Origin: Mycolicibacter icosiumassiliensis
GTDB lineage: Bacteria > Actinomycetota > Actinomycetes > Mycobacteriales > Mycobacteriaceae
Assembly (NCBI RefSeq): GCF_900078685.2
Contig: NZ_LT546166.1
Location: 2,640,388 to 2,704,387 of the forward strand
Direction of reading: 5' to 3'
Length of the DNA: 64,000 nucleotides
The position numbers and the translations under genes are program-made. Shown in pieces: positions 9,469-18,554 of the stretch; the first letter of the stretch is position 1, and each line of letters opens with the position of its first letter. Under the pieces are notes generated by a model that saw only the letters and a program-made list of their open reading frames with translations, had not been told where the DNA came from and made no database searches.

Positions 9469-10800
9469 GTGACCGCTGCGGCGCCGATCTGGCTGGCCTC
9501 CCCACCGGAAGTGCATTCAGCGCTGTTGAGTGCCGGAGCGGGGCCAGGCCCACTGCTGGCCTCCGCCGCCGCGTGGTCGGCGCTGAGTACCGAGTACACC
9601 GAGGCCGCCGACGAACTCATCGCGGTACTGGGAACCGTCCAGGCCGGGGCGTGGCAAGGGCCCAGCGGCGAGTCCTATGTGGCGGCACACGCCCCGTACC
9701 TGGCGTGGCTCAACCAGGCGAGCGCCGACAGTGCGACAACGGCGGTCCAGTGCGAGATGGCCGCCGTGGCCCACGTCAGCGCGCTGGCGGCGATGCCGTC
9801 ATTGCCGGAACTGGCCGCCAACCACGCCACCCACGGGGTGCTGGTGGCGACCAACTTCTTCGGGATCAACACCATCCCGATCACGCTCAACGAGGCCGAC
9901 TACGTCCGGATGTGGGTGCAGGCCGCGACGACGATGTCGACCTATCAGGCCGCCAGCGACGCGGCGGTGGCTTCAGTGCCGCAGACGCCGCCGGCACCGC
10001 AGATCGTGAAATCAGAGACCGCGCAACCGGCCGACGACGATGACGACGGCGGCGATAACCCGCTGGGTCTGCCGCAGTGGCTGGTCGATGCGCTGGAGAA
10101 GCTGGGCATCGGCAATAGTCAGCTGGCCCACGACCCTACCGTCAACACCGCTCTCGACCAGGCTATCGCGCACCTGCTGCAGAACTTCGGCTACAACTGG
10201 GACCCGGCCGGCGGCACCCTCAACGGATTCGATTACGACTATTACACGCAGCCGGCCCAATTGAGCTTCTGGGTCGCCCGGGCGCTGGAGTTGTTGGAGG
10301 ATTTCCAGTACTTCGGCCAGCTGCTGACCCAGAACCCGGTACAGGCCATCCAGTGGTTCATCAGTTGGCAATTGTTCGACTTCCCGACGCACATCCTCGA
10401 GGTGGCCCAATTCCTGGCGCAGAGCCCGGCCCTGGTTGCCGCGCTGGCTGTCCCGGCCGTCGCGCCGCTGGGCGCGGTCGGCGGCCTGGCGGGTTTGGCG
10501 GGTCTGGCCGCGCTGCCCCAACCGGTCGCCGCGCCGGTGCCGATCGTCCCGGCGCCCGATCTCGTTGCCGCATTCGGCGCCTCAACAACACCGGCTGTCC
10601 CGCCGGCGGCGGCGGGCATACCGGAACCCGTTCCGATACCGGGCGGGCCGAGTAGGTACGGCGGGAAGAACGGGGTGGCGACCGCGCTGACCCGCGACAG
10701 CGCGCCTGCCGCGGGGCTGACGGTGACGTCCGGCGGTGCATTCGACGACGCGCCGCGGATGCCCTTGCTGCCGGGCAGCTGGCCGGACGAAAAAGGGTAG
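9469..10800 (+). CDS. PPE family protein (PPE2-like), first of a tandem pair
   Basis: 443-aa PPE protein, a mycobacteria-specific family exported by type VII (ESX) systems, usually with a PE partner. The roughly 180-residue PPE domain starts [17 protein letters not shown]. It has the WxG turn ([14 protein letters not shown]) near residues 63-76 and the signature [21 protein letters not shown] near residues 130-150. A linker rich in Asp follows, then a second conserved block ([18 protein letters not shown]), an Ala/Pro-rich stretch and the C-terminal motif [10 protein letters not shown] seen in PPE2-type proteins. GTG start with GGGGGA 7 nt upstream. No PE gene is adjacent. Confidence 0.93.
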   Translation: MTAAAPIWLASPPEVHSALLSAGAGPGPLLASAAAWSALSTEYTEAADELIAVLGTVQAGAWQGPSGESYVAAHAPYLAWLNQASADSATTAVQCEMAAVAHVSALAAMPSLPELAANHATHGVLVATNFFGINTIPITLNEADYVRMWVQAATTMSTYQAASDAAVASVPQTPPAPQIVKSETAQPADDDDDGGDNPLGLPQWLVDALEKLGIGNSQLAHDPTVNTALDQAIAHLLQNFGYNWDPAGGTLNGFDYDYYTQPAQLSFWVARALELLEDFQYFGQLLTQNPVQAIQWFISWQLFDFPTHILEVAQFLAQSPALVAALAVPAVAPLGAVGGLAGLAGLAALPQPVAAPVPIVPAPDLVAAFGASTTPAVPPAAAGIPEPVPIPGGPSRYGGKNGVATALTRDSAPAAGLTVTSGGAFDDAPRMPLLPGSWPDEKG

Positions 10801-10844
10801 GAGTTCGGTAACCCGAAACTATAGATTCGCTAGAGTGAAGTCTT

Positions 10845-12101
10845 ATGTTCGGGCCTATGTGGATGGCGTCTCCGCCTGAGGTGCATGCGACGCTGCTCAG
10901 TTCCGGCCCCGGTCCCGGCCCACTGCTCGCTGCCGCGGGCGCGTGGTCGTCGCTGAGCGGGGCATATGCCGCAGCGGCACAGGATCTGACCGCACTGCTG
11001 GCATCGGTGGCGACCGGACTGTGGCGCGGTGTTGCCGCTGAGCAGTACCAGGCCGCGCATCTGCCACATCTGTCGTGGCTGTATCGGGCCGGCGTTGACA
11101 GCGCCCGGATTGCGGCCGCGCACGAACAGACGGCGGCGGCCTATACCGCCGCGCTGGCGGCGATGCCGACGGTGCCGGAGCTGGCCGCCAACCACGCCAG
11201 CCATGGGGTGTTGGTGGCGACGAATTTCTTTGGCATCAACACCATTCCCATTGCGCTCAACGAGGCCGACTACTTTCGGATGTGGGTGCAGGCCGCCACC
11301 ACGATGGCGACCTATGCGGCGGTCTGCGAAACGTCGGCGGCAGCGACCCCCGGTGTCACCGCGACGGTCCCGATCCAGAATTCGGCAGCGGCCTCATCAC
11401 CGCCGCAATCGTCGGGAAATCCGTTGCAGGGACTGCTCGATTTCCTCGATCCGATCCTGAAAAGCCTGGGCATCCAAGACGGTGTGACCGCGCACGACCC
11501 GATGATCTCCAACGCCCTGACCACCGCCGTCTCGCACTTTCTGCAGAACTTCGGGATCAACTGGAATCCCGCCGCCGGCACCCTTAACGGCCAGGTCTAC
11601 GACTACTACTCCAATGCCGCGCAACCCATCTGGTACCTCGCGCGTTCCCTCGAGCTTTTCGAGGACTTCCTCCATATCACCCAGGATCCGAGCCAGATCA
11701 TCCCGGCGCTGCAATACCTTGCGGCGCTGGCGCTCTTCGACTGGCCGACCCACATCGCCCAGTTGGCGACGACGATCAGTCAGTCCCCGGCGCTGTTCGT
11801 CGCCGTGGCGGGTGCCGTGGTGGCTCCCGCCGGCACTCTGGGCGGCCTCGCCGGTCTGGCCGGACTGGGTCTGCCGCCGCCAGGGGTGGCCGCGGCCCCG
11901 GCGCCACCGGTGTTCGTCGCCGACGTGCCGGGCGCCGCGGTCGGTGCGCCGGCGATGGCACCACCGACCAGCCCGCCCGCCGGACCGCCGGCTTCCGCCC
12001 CGGCCGGTGCGAGCCCGCCGGCCCCGGCACCCGCGCCACCGGCGGCCGGTCCCAGCGACTCCGCAGACGCGCGGCCAGGCCCGGCCACGATGACGCGGTG
12101 A
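10845..12101 (+). CDS. PPE family protein, second of tandem pair; probable 3' frameshift
   Basis: 418-aa PPE protein beginning MFGPMWMASPPEVHATLLSSG. It has WxG in GLWRGVAAEQYQAAH and the same [21 protein letters not shown] block as its neighbour. The two genes clearly arose by duplication and are 44 nt apart, so they are probably co-transcribed from the Fur/Zur-type promoter. The annotated frame ends in a proline/alanine-rich tail without the PPE2-type C-terminal motif. That motif lies immediately downstream in another frame (12062-12295). The intact ancestral gene therefore probably ran from 10845 to 12295, and one base seems to be missing in the proline-rich linker. Confidence 0.88.
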   Translation: MFGPMWMASPPEVHATLLSSGPGPGPLLAAAGAWSSLSGAYAAAAQDLTALLASVATGLWRGVAAEQYQAAHLPHLSWLYRAGVDSARIAAAHEQTAAAYTAALAAMPTVPELAANHASHGVLVATNFFGINTIPIALNEADYFRMWVQAATTMATYAAVCETSAAATPGVTATVPIQNSAAASSPPQSSGNPLQGLLDFLDPILKSLGIQDGVTAHDPMISNALTTAVSHFLQNFGINWNPAAGTLNGQVYDYYSNAAQPIWYLARSLELFEDFLHITQDPSQIIPALQYLAALALFDWPTHIAQLATTISQSPALFVAVAGAVVAPAGTLGGLAGLAGLGLPPPGVAAAPAPPVFVADVPGAAVGAPAMAPPTSPPAGPPASAPAGASPPAPAPAPPAAGPSDSADARPGPATMTR

Positions 12102-12295
12102 TGGATCTGACCGTCGGAGTCTGCCCGGACTGGGGATCGGCACCGGCATCGGAGCACGGCGCCGGGCAGCTGGGACGCGTCGGCGCCGCACGCGTCGACC
12201 ACTCCCGGCCGCCGGGGCTGACCCGGTTGGCGGCAGCCGAGTTCGCCGACGGTCCGCGGCAGCCGCTGCTGCCGGAGACCTGGGGCGCCCGCTAG
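12062..12295 (+). pseudogene. Out-of-frame C-terminal tail of the second PPE gene
   Basis: This frame, open through the proline-rich linker upstream, reads RRRAARPGHDDAVMDLTVG, then GAGQLGRVGAARV and finally GPRQPLLPETWGAR before a stop. The order (basic stretch, MDL-like acidic segment, GAGxLGxxG, P-R-x-P-L-L-P-x-x-W) is that of PPE2-type C-termini. The neighbour PPE ends [10 protein letters not shown]. It could only be translated separately from the GTG at 12098 or ATG at 12101, which overlap the upstream stop. It is a frameshifted exon-like remnant, a coupled short ORF or a sequencing error. Confidence 0.7.
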
Positions 12296-13275
12296 GCGTC
12301 GAGCACGATCGAGCCCACCGTCTGGCGGCCCTGCAGATCGCGATGGGCTTGGGCCGCGTCGGCCAGCGGATAGTGCCGACTCACCGTCACCGTGATCGTG
12401 CCGCTGCCGATCGCCTCGAACAGTTCGCCCGCGCGCCAGGTGAATTCCGGTGCAGTACGGGTGAAGTGAGCCAGGTTGGGACGTGTCAGGTAGACCGAGC
12501 CCGCGGCATTGAGCCGCTGCGGATCGACCGGCGGCACCGGACCGCTGGCCGCGCCGAACAGCGCCAAGGTACCCCGAACAGCGAGGCTGGACAGGCTGGC
12601 GTCGAACGTCGCCGCTCCCACCCCGTCGTACACCGCGGCCACCCCGCCGTCGGTCAACTCCCGGACCCGGGCGCCGAACGCCGCGGCGTCCTCGGTGGCC
12701 GAACCGGGATAGTCGAGCACCTCCACGGCGCCGGCGTGCCGCGACAACTCGGCCTTGGCCGGATTCGACACGGTGGTGATCACCCGGGCGCCCAGCGCGG
12801 TGGCCCATTGGGTCAGGATCAGTCCCACCCCGCCGGCGCCGGCGTGCAACAACACGGTGTCGCCGGGCTGCACGGGATACACCGAATTGATCAGGTAATG
12901 CGCGGTCAGGCCCTTGAGCAGCGCGGCTGCGGCCACCCCGGCTTCGATGCCGTCGGGGATGGGGGCCGTCAAAGAGGCCGGCGCGGTGCAGTATTGGGCG
13001 TAGGCGCCGGTCGCAGCCGCCGTCACCACGCGATCACCCACAGCCAGTGCGGTCACTCCCGCGCCGACCTCGGCAACCGTGCCCGCCGCCTCACTGCCCA
13101 CCACGAACGGCAGCTCGGCGGGATAGATCCCGGACCGGAAATAGGTGTCGATGTAGTTGACCCCGACGGCCTCGACCCGGATCAGCACCTCACCGGAGGT
13201 AGGGGAGGGCTGTGGTCTGTCGACAAGGTTCAAAACTTCGGGGCCGCCGGTCGCGGCCACTTCCACGGCGTACAT
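12292..13275 (-). CDS. qor: NADPH:quinone oxidoreductase (zinc-free MDR family)
   Basis: Medium-chain dehydrogenase/reductase of the quinone reductase branch, reducing quinones or enals with NADPH. The 327-aa product starts MYAVEVAATGGPEVL. It carries the quinone oxidoreductase signature GVNYIDTYFRSG near residues 40-51 and the Rossmann motif HAGAGGVGLILTQWA near residue 148. It lacks the cysteine cluster of zinc-dependent family members. Start at 13275 chosen by family alignment; ATGs at 13287 and further upstream are unsupported. It converges on the PPE tail with overlapping stops. Equivalent to Rv1454c. Confidence 0.94.
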   Translation of the reverse strand: MYAVEVAATGGPEVLNLVDRPQPSPTSGEVLIRVEAVGVNYIDTYFRSGIYPAELPFVVGSEAAGTVAEVGAGVTALAVGDRVVTAAATGAYAQYCTAPASLTAPIPDGIEAGVAAAALLKGLTAHYLINSVYPVQPGDTVLLHAGAGGVGLILTQWATALGARVITTVSNPAKAELSRHAGAVEVLDYPGSATEDAAAFGARVRELTDGGVAAVYDGVGAATFDASLSSLAVRGTLALFGAASGPVPPVDPQRLNAAGSVYLTRPNLAHFTRTAPEFTWRAGELFEAIGSGTITVTVSRHYPLADAAQAHRDLQGRQTVGSIVLDA

Positions 13276-13306
13276 GGTGACTATCATCTCCGAATGTGAG
13301 GTCTGC

Positions 13307-14016
13307 ATGAAGCTGGCCCGGCCCGACATCTTCCATCCGCGCATCGTGCTGGCGGTTGATTCGCGGCGCGGTCACCACGAGGGAGTCGAGGCGGCCGCCC
13401 CGACGACGACGCCGGCCTGGTCGCGGCCCTGCGCCACCGAGGGCTACACGCCCGCCGATTGCCCTGGGACGACCCGGAGACGCTGGAAGCGGACCTGGTG
13501 ATCCTGCGTACCGCCGGCGGCGACCCAGCCCGGCACGCCGAATTCACGAAGTGGACGATGCGGGTGGCCCATCTGCTGAACCCGCCGGAAGCGGTGGCCT
13601 GGAACGCCGACCGTCGCTACCTGGCGGACCTGCAGTGCGATGGGGTGCAGACGTTGGCGGGGCGGCCGCCGGCAGAGCTGAGCGCACTGGTGTTTTTCGG
13701 CGCCGGCCGATCGCACGCATTCGGCGCCGCAGGCTCCGACCCGGATTTCGAACTGTGGGATGTCGGACGTGCTGCCCTCCGTTCGGCCGCCGAACGCCTG
13801 AGCATCCGGATCGAAGAGCTGCTCTACGCGCGCGTCGAGGTAGCCGGAACCGCCGCGGATGCGCGCCTGGTCGGCTTGGATTTGATTGCGCCGCAACTGG
13901 GCTTCAGCGAGCTGGACGCCGACGAACGAGACCGGGCGCAGCGCCGCTTCGCCGTCGAGGTCGGGGCCGCGCTAGAGCGACTCGGGCTGGGTCCGCTGGC
14001 GCAACGACGCCCATAG
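13307..14016 (+). pseudogene. Decayed Rv1455-like (ATP-grasp-type) gene
   Basis: The first part, MKLARPDIFHPRIVLAV from 13307, is in one frame. The next conserved segment, DDDAGLVAALRHRGLHARRL then PWDDPETLEADLVILR, is in another; its frame has a stop at 13357-13359 and no good start before TTG 13459. After WNADRRYLADLQCDGVQT the protein jumps directly to LVFFGAGRSHAFG, so the central ATP-grasp segment of about 100 residues expected in the family appears deleted. The C-terminal part, RVEVAG then ARLVGLDLIAPQLGF, is intact. It overlaps the end of ctaA by 45 nt. A shortened functional 185-aa protein from TTG 13459 cannot be excluded. Confidence 0.65.
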
Positions 14017-14922
14017 CGCCGCAGTCGCGCCGGTGACCAGCACCGCACCCGCCACGTGCAGGGTGACCAGCACAGCCGGCACGCCGGTGAAGTACTGGAC
14101 CACGCCGATCAGCCCCTGAGCGAAGGTCAGTACGGTCACCACCGCCAGCCGGCGGATCACCGGCTTGGCCGCTTGCACTGCGGCCAGCCCGAAGGCCAGT
14201 CCCACCAGCAGGCCGAGGAATCCGATCAGCAGCGACTCGTGCAGGTGGGCGAGCGTGGCGACCTCCACCTTGAGGCGGGCCACCGTGCGGGCCGCGCTCT
14301 TGTCGCCGGCGTGCGGGCCGGCGCCGGTCACCAGGGTGCCGGTCACCAGCACCGCGGCCAGCGTGGCGGCACACAGGGCGGTCAACCCGCGCAACGGCCC
14401 CGGGACCCGGTAGGTCACCACCGCCGATTCGTCGTCGGTCTGGCCGACTTTCGCGTAGAACTGCACCGCCAGCCACACCATCAGCATGGAGACCAGCAGG
14501 TGCACGGCCACGGTCCACCACGCCAGCCCGGTGCGTACCGTGATCCCACCGATCACCGCCTGCAGCACCGTGGAGCCGGGCATCAGCCAGGCGTAGACCA
14601 GTACCTCGGTGCGTCGCCGGGCCCGGATGACGGCCAGTACGGCCAGCGCCGCGGTGATCACGACCGCGAAGGTGACCATCCGGTTGCCGAACTCGATGGC
14701 CTGATGAATCCGCGGAACTTCCGAGACGGCCACCGGGACGTAGCTGCCCGGGAAGCACTGCGGCCACGTCGGGCAGCCCAATCCGGATGCGGTGACCCGC
14801 ACGATGGCGCCGGTGACCGAGATGAATCCCTGAGTGAAGACGACCGCGGCGGCCAGCCATCGCTGCGTACGCAGGCCCGGTTCGGGCAGCAGGTCCACCA
14901 GGCGCATCAGGAACCGTCCCAC
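13972..14922 (-). CDS. ctaA: Heme A synthase
   Basis: Integral membrane monooxygenase converting heme O to heme A for cytochrome c oxidase. The 316-aa product has about eight transmembrane helices. The conserved N-terminal loop VRVTASGLGCPTWPQCFPGS near residues 41-60 contains the paired cysteines of the CtaA family, followed by the heme-ligand histidine region EVPRIHQAIEFGNRM. GTG start at 14922; an internal ATG at 14907 is possible. It works after CtaB (7896-8819). Upstream on the same strand lie the ABC exporter genes. Confidence 0.95.
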   Translation of the reverse strand: MGRFLMRLVDLLPEPGLRTQRWLAAAVVFTQGFISVTGAIVRVTASGLGCPTWPQCFPGSYVPVAVSEVPRIHQAIEFGNRMVTFAVVITAALAVLAVIRARRRTEVLVYAWLMPGSTVLQAVIGGITVRTGLAWWTVAVHLLVSMLMVWLAVQFYAKVGQTDDESAVVTYRVPGPLRGLTALCAATLAAVLVTGTLVTGAGPHAGDKSAARTVARLKVEVATLAHLHESLLIGFLGLLVGLAFGLAAVQAAKPVIRRLAVVTVLTFAQGLIGVVQYFTGVPAVLVTLHVAGAVLVTGATAALWASLRQRTQPESL

Positions 14923-14964
14923 GGGCCTGATCGTAGAGGATCGGTAACTACATCCCGTAGTAGG

Positions 14965-15756
14965 TCAGCTGAACCGGAACCACCGCACCGCACCGACCGC
15001 GGCCAACAGGCCCCACACCGTCACCACCGCGAGACCGAACCAGTCGACCGAGACGCTCAGCGCTTGTGCCAGCGCCTCGGTGAGCGCCCCCGACGGGGTC
15101 AGCCGGGCGAGCCAGCGGAGTGCGCCGGGCACCAGGTCGGTCTCCACCGTCAGCGCGGAGAACCCGCCGAACACGAACCACATCAGGTTGGCGCCGGCCA
15201 GCACGATCTCGGCGCGCAGGCTGCCGCCGAGCAGCAGCCCCAACGCCGCGAAACAGGCGGTACCGAGCGCAATGACCACCGCACCCAGGCCGAGGCCGGT
15301 CAGTGTCGGCCGCCAGCCCAGCACCGCGCCGATCGCCCCCAGCAGCACGGACTGCAGCAGAACGACCGTGGCCACCGACAGGGATTTGCCGGCGATGACG
15401 CCCCAGACCGGCAGCGCCGTGGCGCCCAGTCGTTTCAGTGCCCCGTAGCGCCGGTCGAACGCCACGGCGATCGCCTGCCCGGTGAACGCGGTGGCGATCA
15501 CCGCCAGCGACATGATCACCGGCAGCACGGTGGTGGCGCGTTCAGCCTGGCCCTCGCCGAACGGCCCCAGCGGCAGCACCGTCAGCCCAATCAGCAGGGT
15601 GATCGGAATGAACATCGTCAACAGCAGCTGCTCGCCGTTGCGCAGCAGCAGGGTCAGCTCCAACCGGTACTGCGCGGCCAGCATCGCCGGCACGCTGGCC
15701 GGACGAGGGTCGGGGGTGAAGGTGCCGGGCGCGAAGACCCGCTCGGTAGCGCTCAT
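14965..15756 (-). CDS. ABC-2 type transporter permease
   Basis: 263-aa membrane protein, the permease partner of the ATPase encoded just upstream (Rv1457c-like). About six hydrophobic segments are visible (for example LLLTMFIPITLLIGLTVLPLG and VVLLQSVLLGAIGAVLGW). This fits ABC-2 exporters of drugs or lipids. The ATG at 15756 (MSATERVFAPGTFTPDPRP) overlaps the ATPase stop as ATGA, so the two are coupled. The exported substrate is unknown. Proximity to ctaA and mptB is conserved in mycobacteria, but no functional link is established here. Confidence 0.9.
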   Translation of the reverse strand: MSATERVFAPGTFTPDPRPASVPAMLAAQYRLELTLLLRNGEQLLLTMFIPITLLIGLTVLPLGPFGEGQAERATTVLPVIMSLAVIATAFTGQAIAVAFDRRYGALKRLGATALPVWGVIAGKSLSVATVVLLQSVLLGAIGAVLGWRPTLTGLGLGAVVIALGTACFAALGLLLGGSLRAEIVLAGANLMWFVFGGFSALTVETDLVPGALRWLARLTPSGALTEALAQALSVSVDWFGLAVVTVWGLLAAVGAVRWFRFS

Positions 15757-16691
15757 GCGCGTAGCTCCCGTCCGGTCAGCTCCAAGAACACGTCTTCGAG
15801 GCTGCGCTGCTCGACCCGCAGCTGGGTGGCCAGCACATCCAGGCGGGCGCACCACGCGGTCACGGTTGCCAGCACCTGGGGGTCGACCGTTCCTTCGACG
15901 AGGTATTCACCGGGCAGCACCTCGCTGGCCCGATAGCCCTCCGGCAACGCCATGATCAGCAACGACAGATCCAGTCGCGGGGGTGCGGTGAACCGCAGCT
16001 GCCCCTGAGCGCCGCTGCGGGTCAACTCCGCCGGCGTCCCGGCAGCGACCACCGCGCCGTGGTCGATGATCAGCAATCGGTCGGCCAGCTCTTCGGCCTC
16101 ACGCAGGTGATGGGTGGTGAGCACCACGGTCACGCCGTCACGGCGCAACGCATCGATCAGCTCCCACACCAGCAGTCGGGCGTGCGCGTCCATGCCGGCG
16201 GTCGGCTCGTCGAGGAAGACCAGCTCCGGCCTGCCGACCAGGGCGCAGGCCAACGCGAGCCGCTGCTGCTGCCCGCCGGAGAGCCGGCGGTAGGTGGTGC
16301 GCGCCGCATCGGTCAGGCCCAGGGTGTCCAGCAACCACTGCGGATCCAGCGGGTTGGCCGAATAGGACGCCACCAGCTTGAGCATCTCCCCGGCGCGTGC
16401 GGCCGGGTAGCCGCCGCCGCCCTGCAGCATCACCCCGATGCGCTCCCGAAGCCGGTCATTGTCGGCGACCGGGTCCAAGCCGAGCACTTCGATGGTTCCG
16501 GCGTCCGGGCGGACGAAGCCCTCGCACATCTCGACCGTGGTCGTCTTCCCGGCGCCGTTGGGGCCGAGTAGCGCGAAAACTTCGGCGGTGTGGACGTCGA
16601 AATCGAGGCCGGCGACCGCTTCGATCGCAGCAGGACCGGTCCCGTAACGCTTGCGCACCCCGCGCAAGCGCACCGCGACAGCTGAGTTCAC
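15753..16691 (-). CDS. ABC transporter ATP-binding protein
   Basis: 312-aa ATPase of the DrrA/CcmA type. Walker A GPNGAGKTTT is at about residues 43-52, the Q-loop is in MLQGGGGYPAA, the signature is RLSGGQQQRLALA and Walker B is LVFLDEPTAGMD, with the switch histidine in LTTHHLREAEEL. The GTG at 16691 overlaps the mptB stop (GTGA), and its own stop overlaps the permease start. This gives a tight mptB-ATPase-permease unit. It energises export through the permease at 14965-15756; the substrate is unknown. Confidence 0.95.
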   Translation of the reverse strand: MNSAVAVRLRGVRKRYGTGPAAIEAVAGLDFDVHTAEVFALLGPNGAGKTTTVEMCEGFVRPDAGTIEVLGLDPVADNDRLRERIGVMLQGGGGYPAARAGEMLKLVASYSANPLDPQWLLDTLGLTDAARTTYRRLSGGQQQRLALACALVGRPELVFLDEPTAGMDAHARLLVWELIDALRRDGVTVVLTTHHLREAEELADRLLIIDHGAVVAAGTPAELTRSGAQGQLRFTAPPRLDLSLLIMALPEGYRASEVLPGEYLVEGTVDPQVLATVTAWCARLDVLATQLRVEQRSLEDVFLELTGRELRA

Positions 16692-18394
16692 GGAGAATCA
16701 GCGTAAGCGTCGGTGGCAGCGGCCGGCCGCGGGGTCGGTTCCTCGCTCGGTGCACCGCCCGTCGGGTGGTCTGATTCGGCCGGCAACTCACGCCACGGCA
16801 GCCGCCGGTAGGTCAGCAGGAACAACCCCAGCACCACGACGGCGCTGGCCAGGGTGGCGTCCACGATCTGGAACAGGGCGAAACGGTCGCCGTTGGCGGT
16901 CGGGCCGAAGATGCCCACCACCAGCGTCACCGCGATCACCGCGATCCGGAAGTTCGGGCGGGTCGCCCAGGCGGCCAGCGGGATGATCGCCCACAGCAGG
17001 TACCACGGCTGGACCACCGGAAACAGCAGGACCGTGATGCCCAGCGCCACGCCGAGCCCACCGACCGGATGCAACCGGCCGTTGAACACCACCAGCAGCA
17101 GCCACACCACCAGCACCGCGATGATCAGGACACCGATGGCACGGGTCAGCGAGAGCACCGCGGTGGTGTGATCACCCAGACCCAGCAGGATCCCGACCTG
17201 GCCGGTGCCCAGGGCGATCAGGGTCGGAGGCGACATCCAGCTGCGCACCACGTTGGCCGTGCCCAGGGTGAAGACCCACCCGAAGCCCAGCCCGCTGGCC
17301 CAGCCGATCAAGCCCGTCACCGCTGCCGCCAGCGCGGCCATGCCCGTGCCGGCCAGCAGAAATGCCCGCAGATCGCCGCCCCACCGCCAGCCCAGCGCCA
17401 TCGCGACAAAACCGAGCGCCAGCAGCGATGGCAGCTTGACCTGCGATGACAGCGTGATCAGCACGGCTCCGGTGAGCAGCTCGGACAGCGGCGCCCAGTC
17501 GTGCCGGTTGGGGCGCCGGCTCAGATCAGGCCACAGGGGTTTGGCCGCGGTGATCCCGCGCAACGCAAACTCCGTGCCGGTCAGCATGAGTCCGAGCATC
17601 AACGCCTCGTTGTGGATGCCGGCGACCAGATGCATCAGCAGCAGCGGATTGGCGGCGCCGAGCCACAGGGCGCTGACCTCGGCGACCCCGCAGCGCGCCG
17701 CCAGGCGCGGCACCGCCCACATGATCAATCCGACCCCGAGCAGCACCACCACCCGGTGACACAGCACCGCGGTGACGATGTTCTCGCCGGTCAACGCCGA
17801 GATTCCGCGGCCGATCCACAAGAACAGCGGCCCGTAGGGCGCCGGCGTCTCCCGCCAGAGGCTGGGCACGGACAGGGTGAAAACGTGGTCCAGGCCCAGG
17901 GCCGACGCCGGGCCCACCCGATAGGGGTCCAGGCCCAGTCGGGAGATCTGGCTCTGCGCCAGGTAGGAGTAGACGTCCTTGCTGTACATCGGTGGGGCGA
18001 CCAGCAGCGGCAGCATCCACAGCAGCAGGGTGCGGTCGAGCTGGCTGCGCGACATCCGGCGGTTTCCCACCGGCGACGACGACAGGGCGAACCGCCCCAG
18101 CATCAGCCAGGCCAGCGCCATCATCACCGCGCCGGTGGTGGTCATGGTCAGGGCCACCGTGGCCAGCCGTGACGGCAGGTTCAGCAGCCGGACCCCGAAG
18201 GTCGGGTCCTGCACGACCGGCCGCGCACCCGCCCCGAGCGCACCGATGGCCATCAGCATGGTGCCGGTGGCGCCGAAGAGGCGAGTGCGCCGCAATGCGA
18301 CCAGCTCAGCGGCGTTGAGCGGGGAGCCGACGGTGCGCTCGTCGCCGTGCAAGTGCGCGATCGACGTGCTCAGCGAGTGCCGGCGGAGGGCCAT
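16688..18394 (-). CDS. mptB: Alpha-(1->6)-mannopyranosyltransferase MptB
   Basis: Polyprenyl-phosphomannose-dependent GT-C glycosyltransferase that starts the alpha-1,6-mannan backbone of lipomannan and lipoarabinomannan at the outer face of the membrane. The product is 568 aa with about a dozen hydrophobic helices. The acidic loop after an early helix, PPMYSKDVYSYLAQ near residue 140, is the GT-C catalytic-type motif. A second conserved piece is LLMHLVAGIHNEALMLG. It is divergent from sufR, as Rv1459c is from Rv1460. The ATG at 18394 fits the family N-terminus. Confidence 0.93.
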   Translation of the reverse strand: MALRRHSLSTSIAHLHGDERTVGSPLNAAELVALRRTRLFGATGTMLMAIGALGAGARPVVQDPTFGVRLLNLPSRLATVALTMTTTGAVMMALAWLMLGRFALSSSPVGNRRMSRSQLDRTLLLWMLPLLVAPPMYSKDVYSYLAQSQISRLGLDPYRVGPASALGLDHVFTLSVPSLWRETPAPYGPLFLWIGRGISALTGENIVTAVLCHRVVVLLGVGLIMWAVPRLAARCGVAEVSALWLGAANPLLLMHLVAGIHNEALMLGLMLTGTEFALRGITAAKPLWPDLSRRPNRHDWAPLSELLTGAVLITLSSQVKLPSLLALGFVAMALGWRWGGDLRAFLLAGTGMAALAAAVTGLIGWASGLGFGWVFTLGTANVVRSWMSPPTLIALGTGQVGILLGLGDHTTAVLSLTRAIGVLIIAVLVVWLLLVVFNGRLHPVGGLGVALGITVLLFPVVQPWYLLWAIIPLAAWATRPNFRIAVIAVTLVVGIFGPTANGDRFALFQIVDATLASAVVVLGLFLLTYRRLPWRELPAESDHPTGGAPSEEPTPRPAAATDAYADSP

Positions 18395-18520
18395 CCCCGC
18401 AGCCTAACGGCCGCTCTTCGATGCCTGGGGACGCCCGGCGCCGCGCGGGATGTGATCAGCGCAACGGCCGATCTGGGCTGAACTGAGGTAACCCTTTCTA
18501 GACCGCGCCCTGGAATTGCG

Positions 18521-18537
18521 TCACACTGGTGTTGTGA
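18521..18537. promoter_or_regulatory. SufR operator at the suf operon promoter
   Basis: ACACT-N5-TGTGA (18523-18537), within the wider inverted repeat TCACA-N7-TGTGA (18521-18537). This is the motif I recall for M. tuberculosis SufR autoregulation. It lies immediately before the sufR coding region and overlaps an alternative GTG start at 18534. SufR with its Fe-S cluster would repress the operon and release it under iron or NO stress. The match is visible; binding is inferred. Confidence 0.7.
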
Positions 18538-18554
18538 AAATCGAGGCCTCCGAA

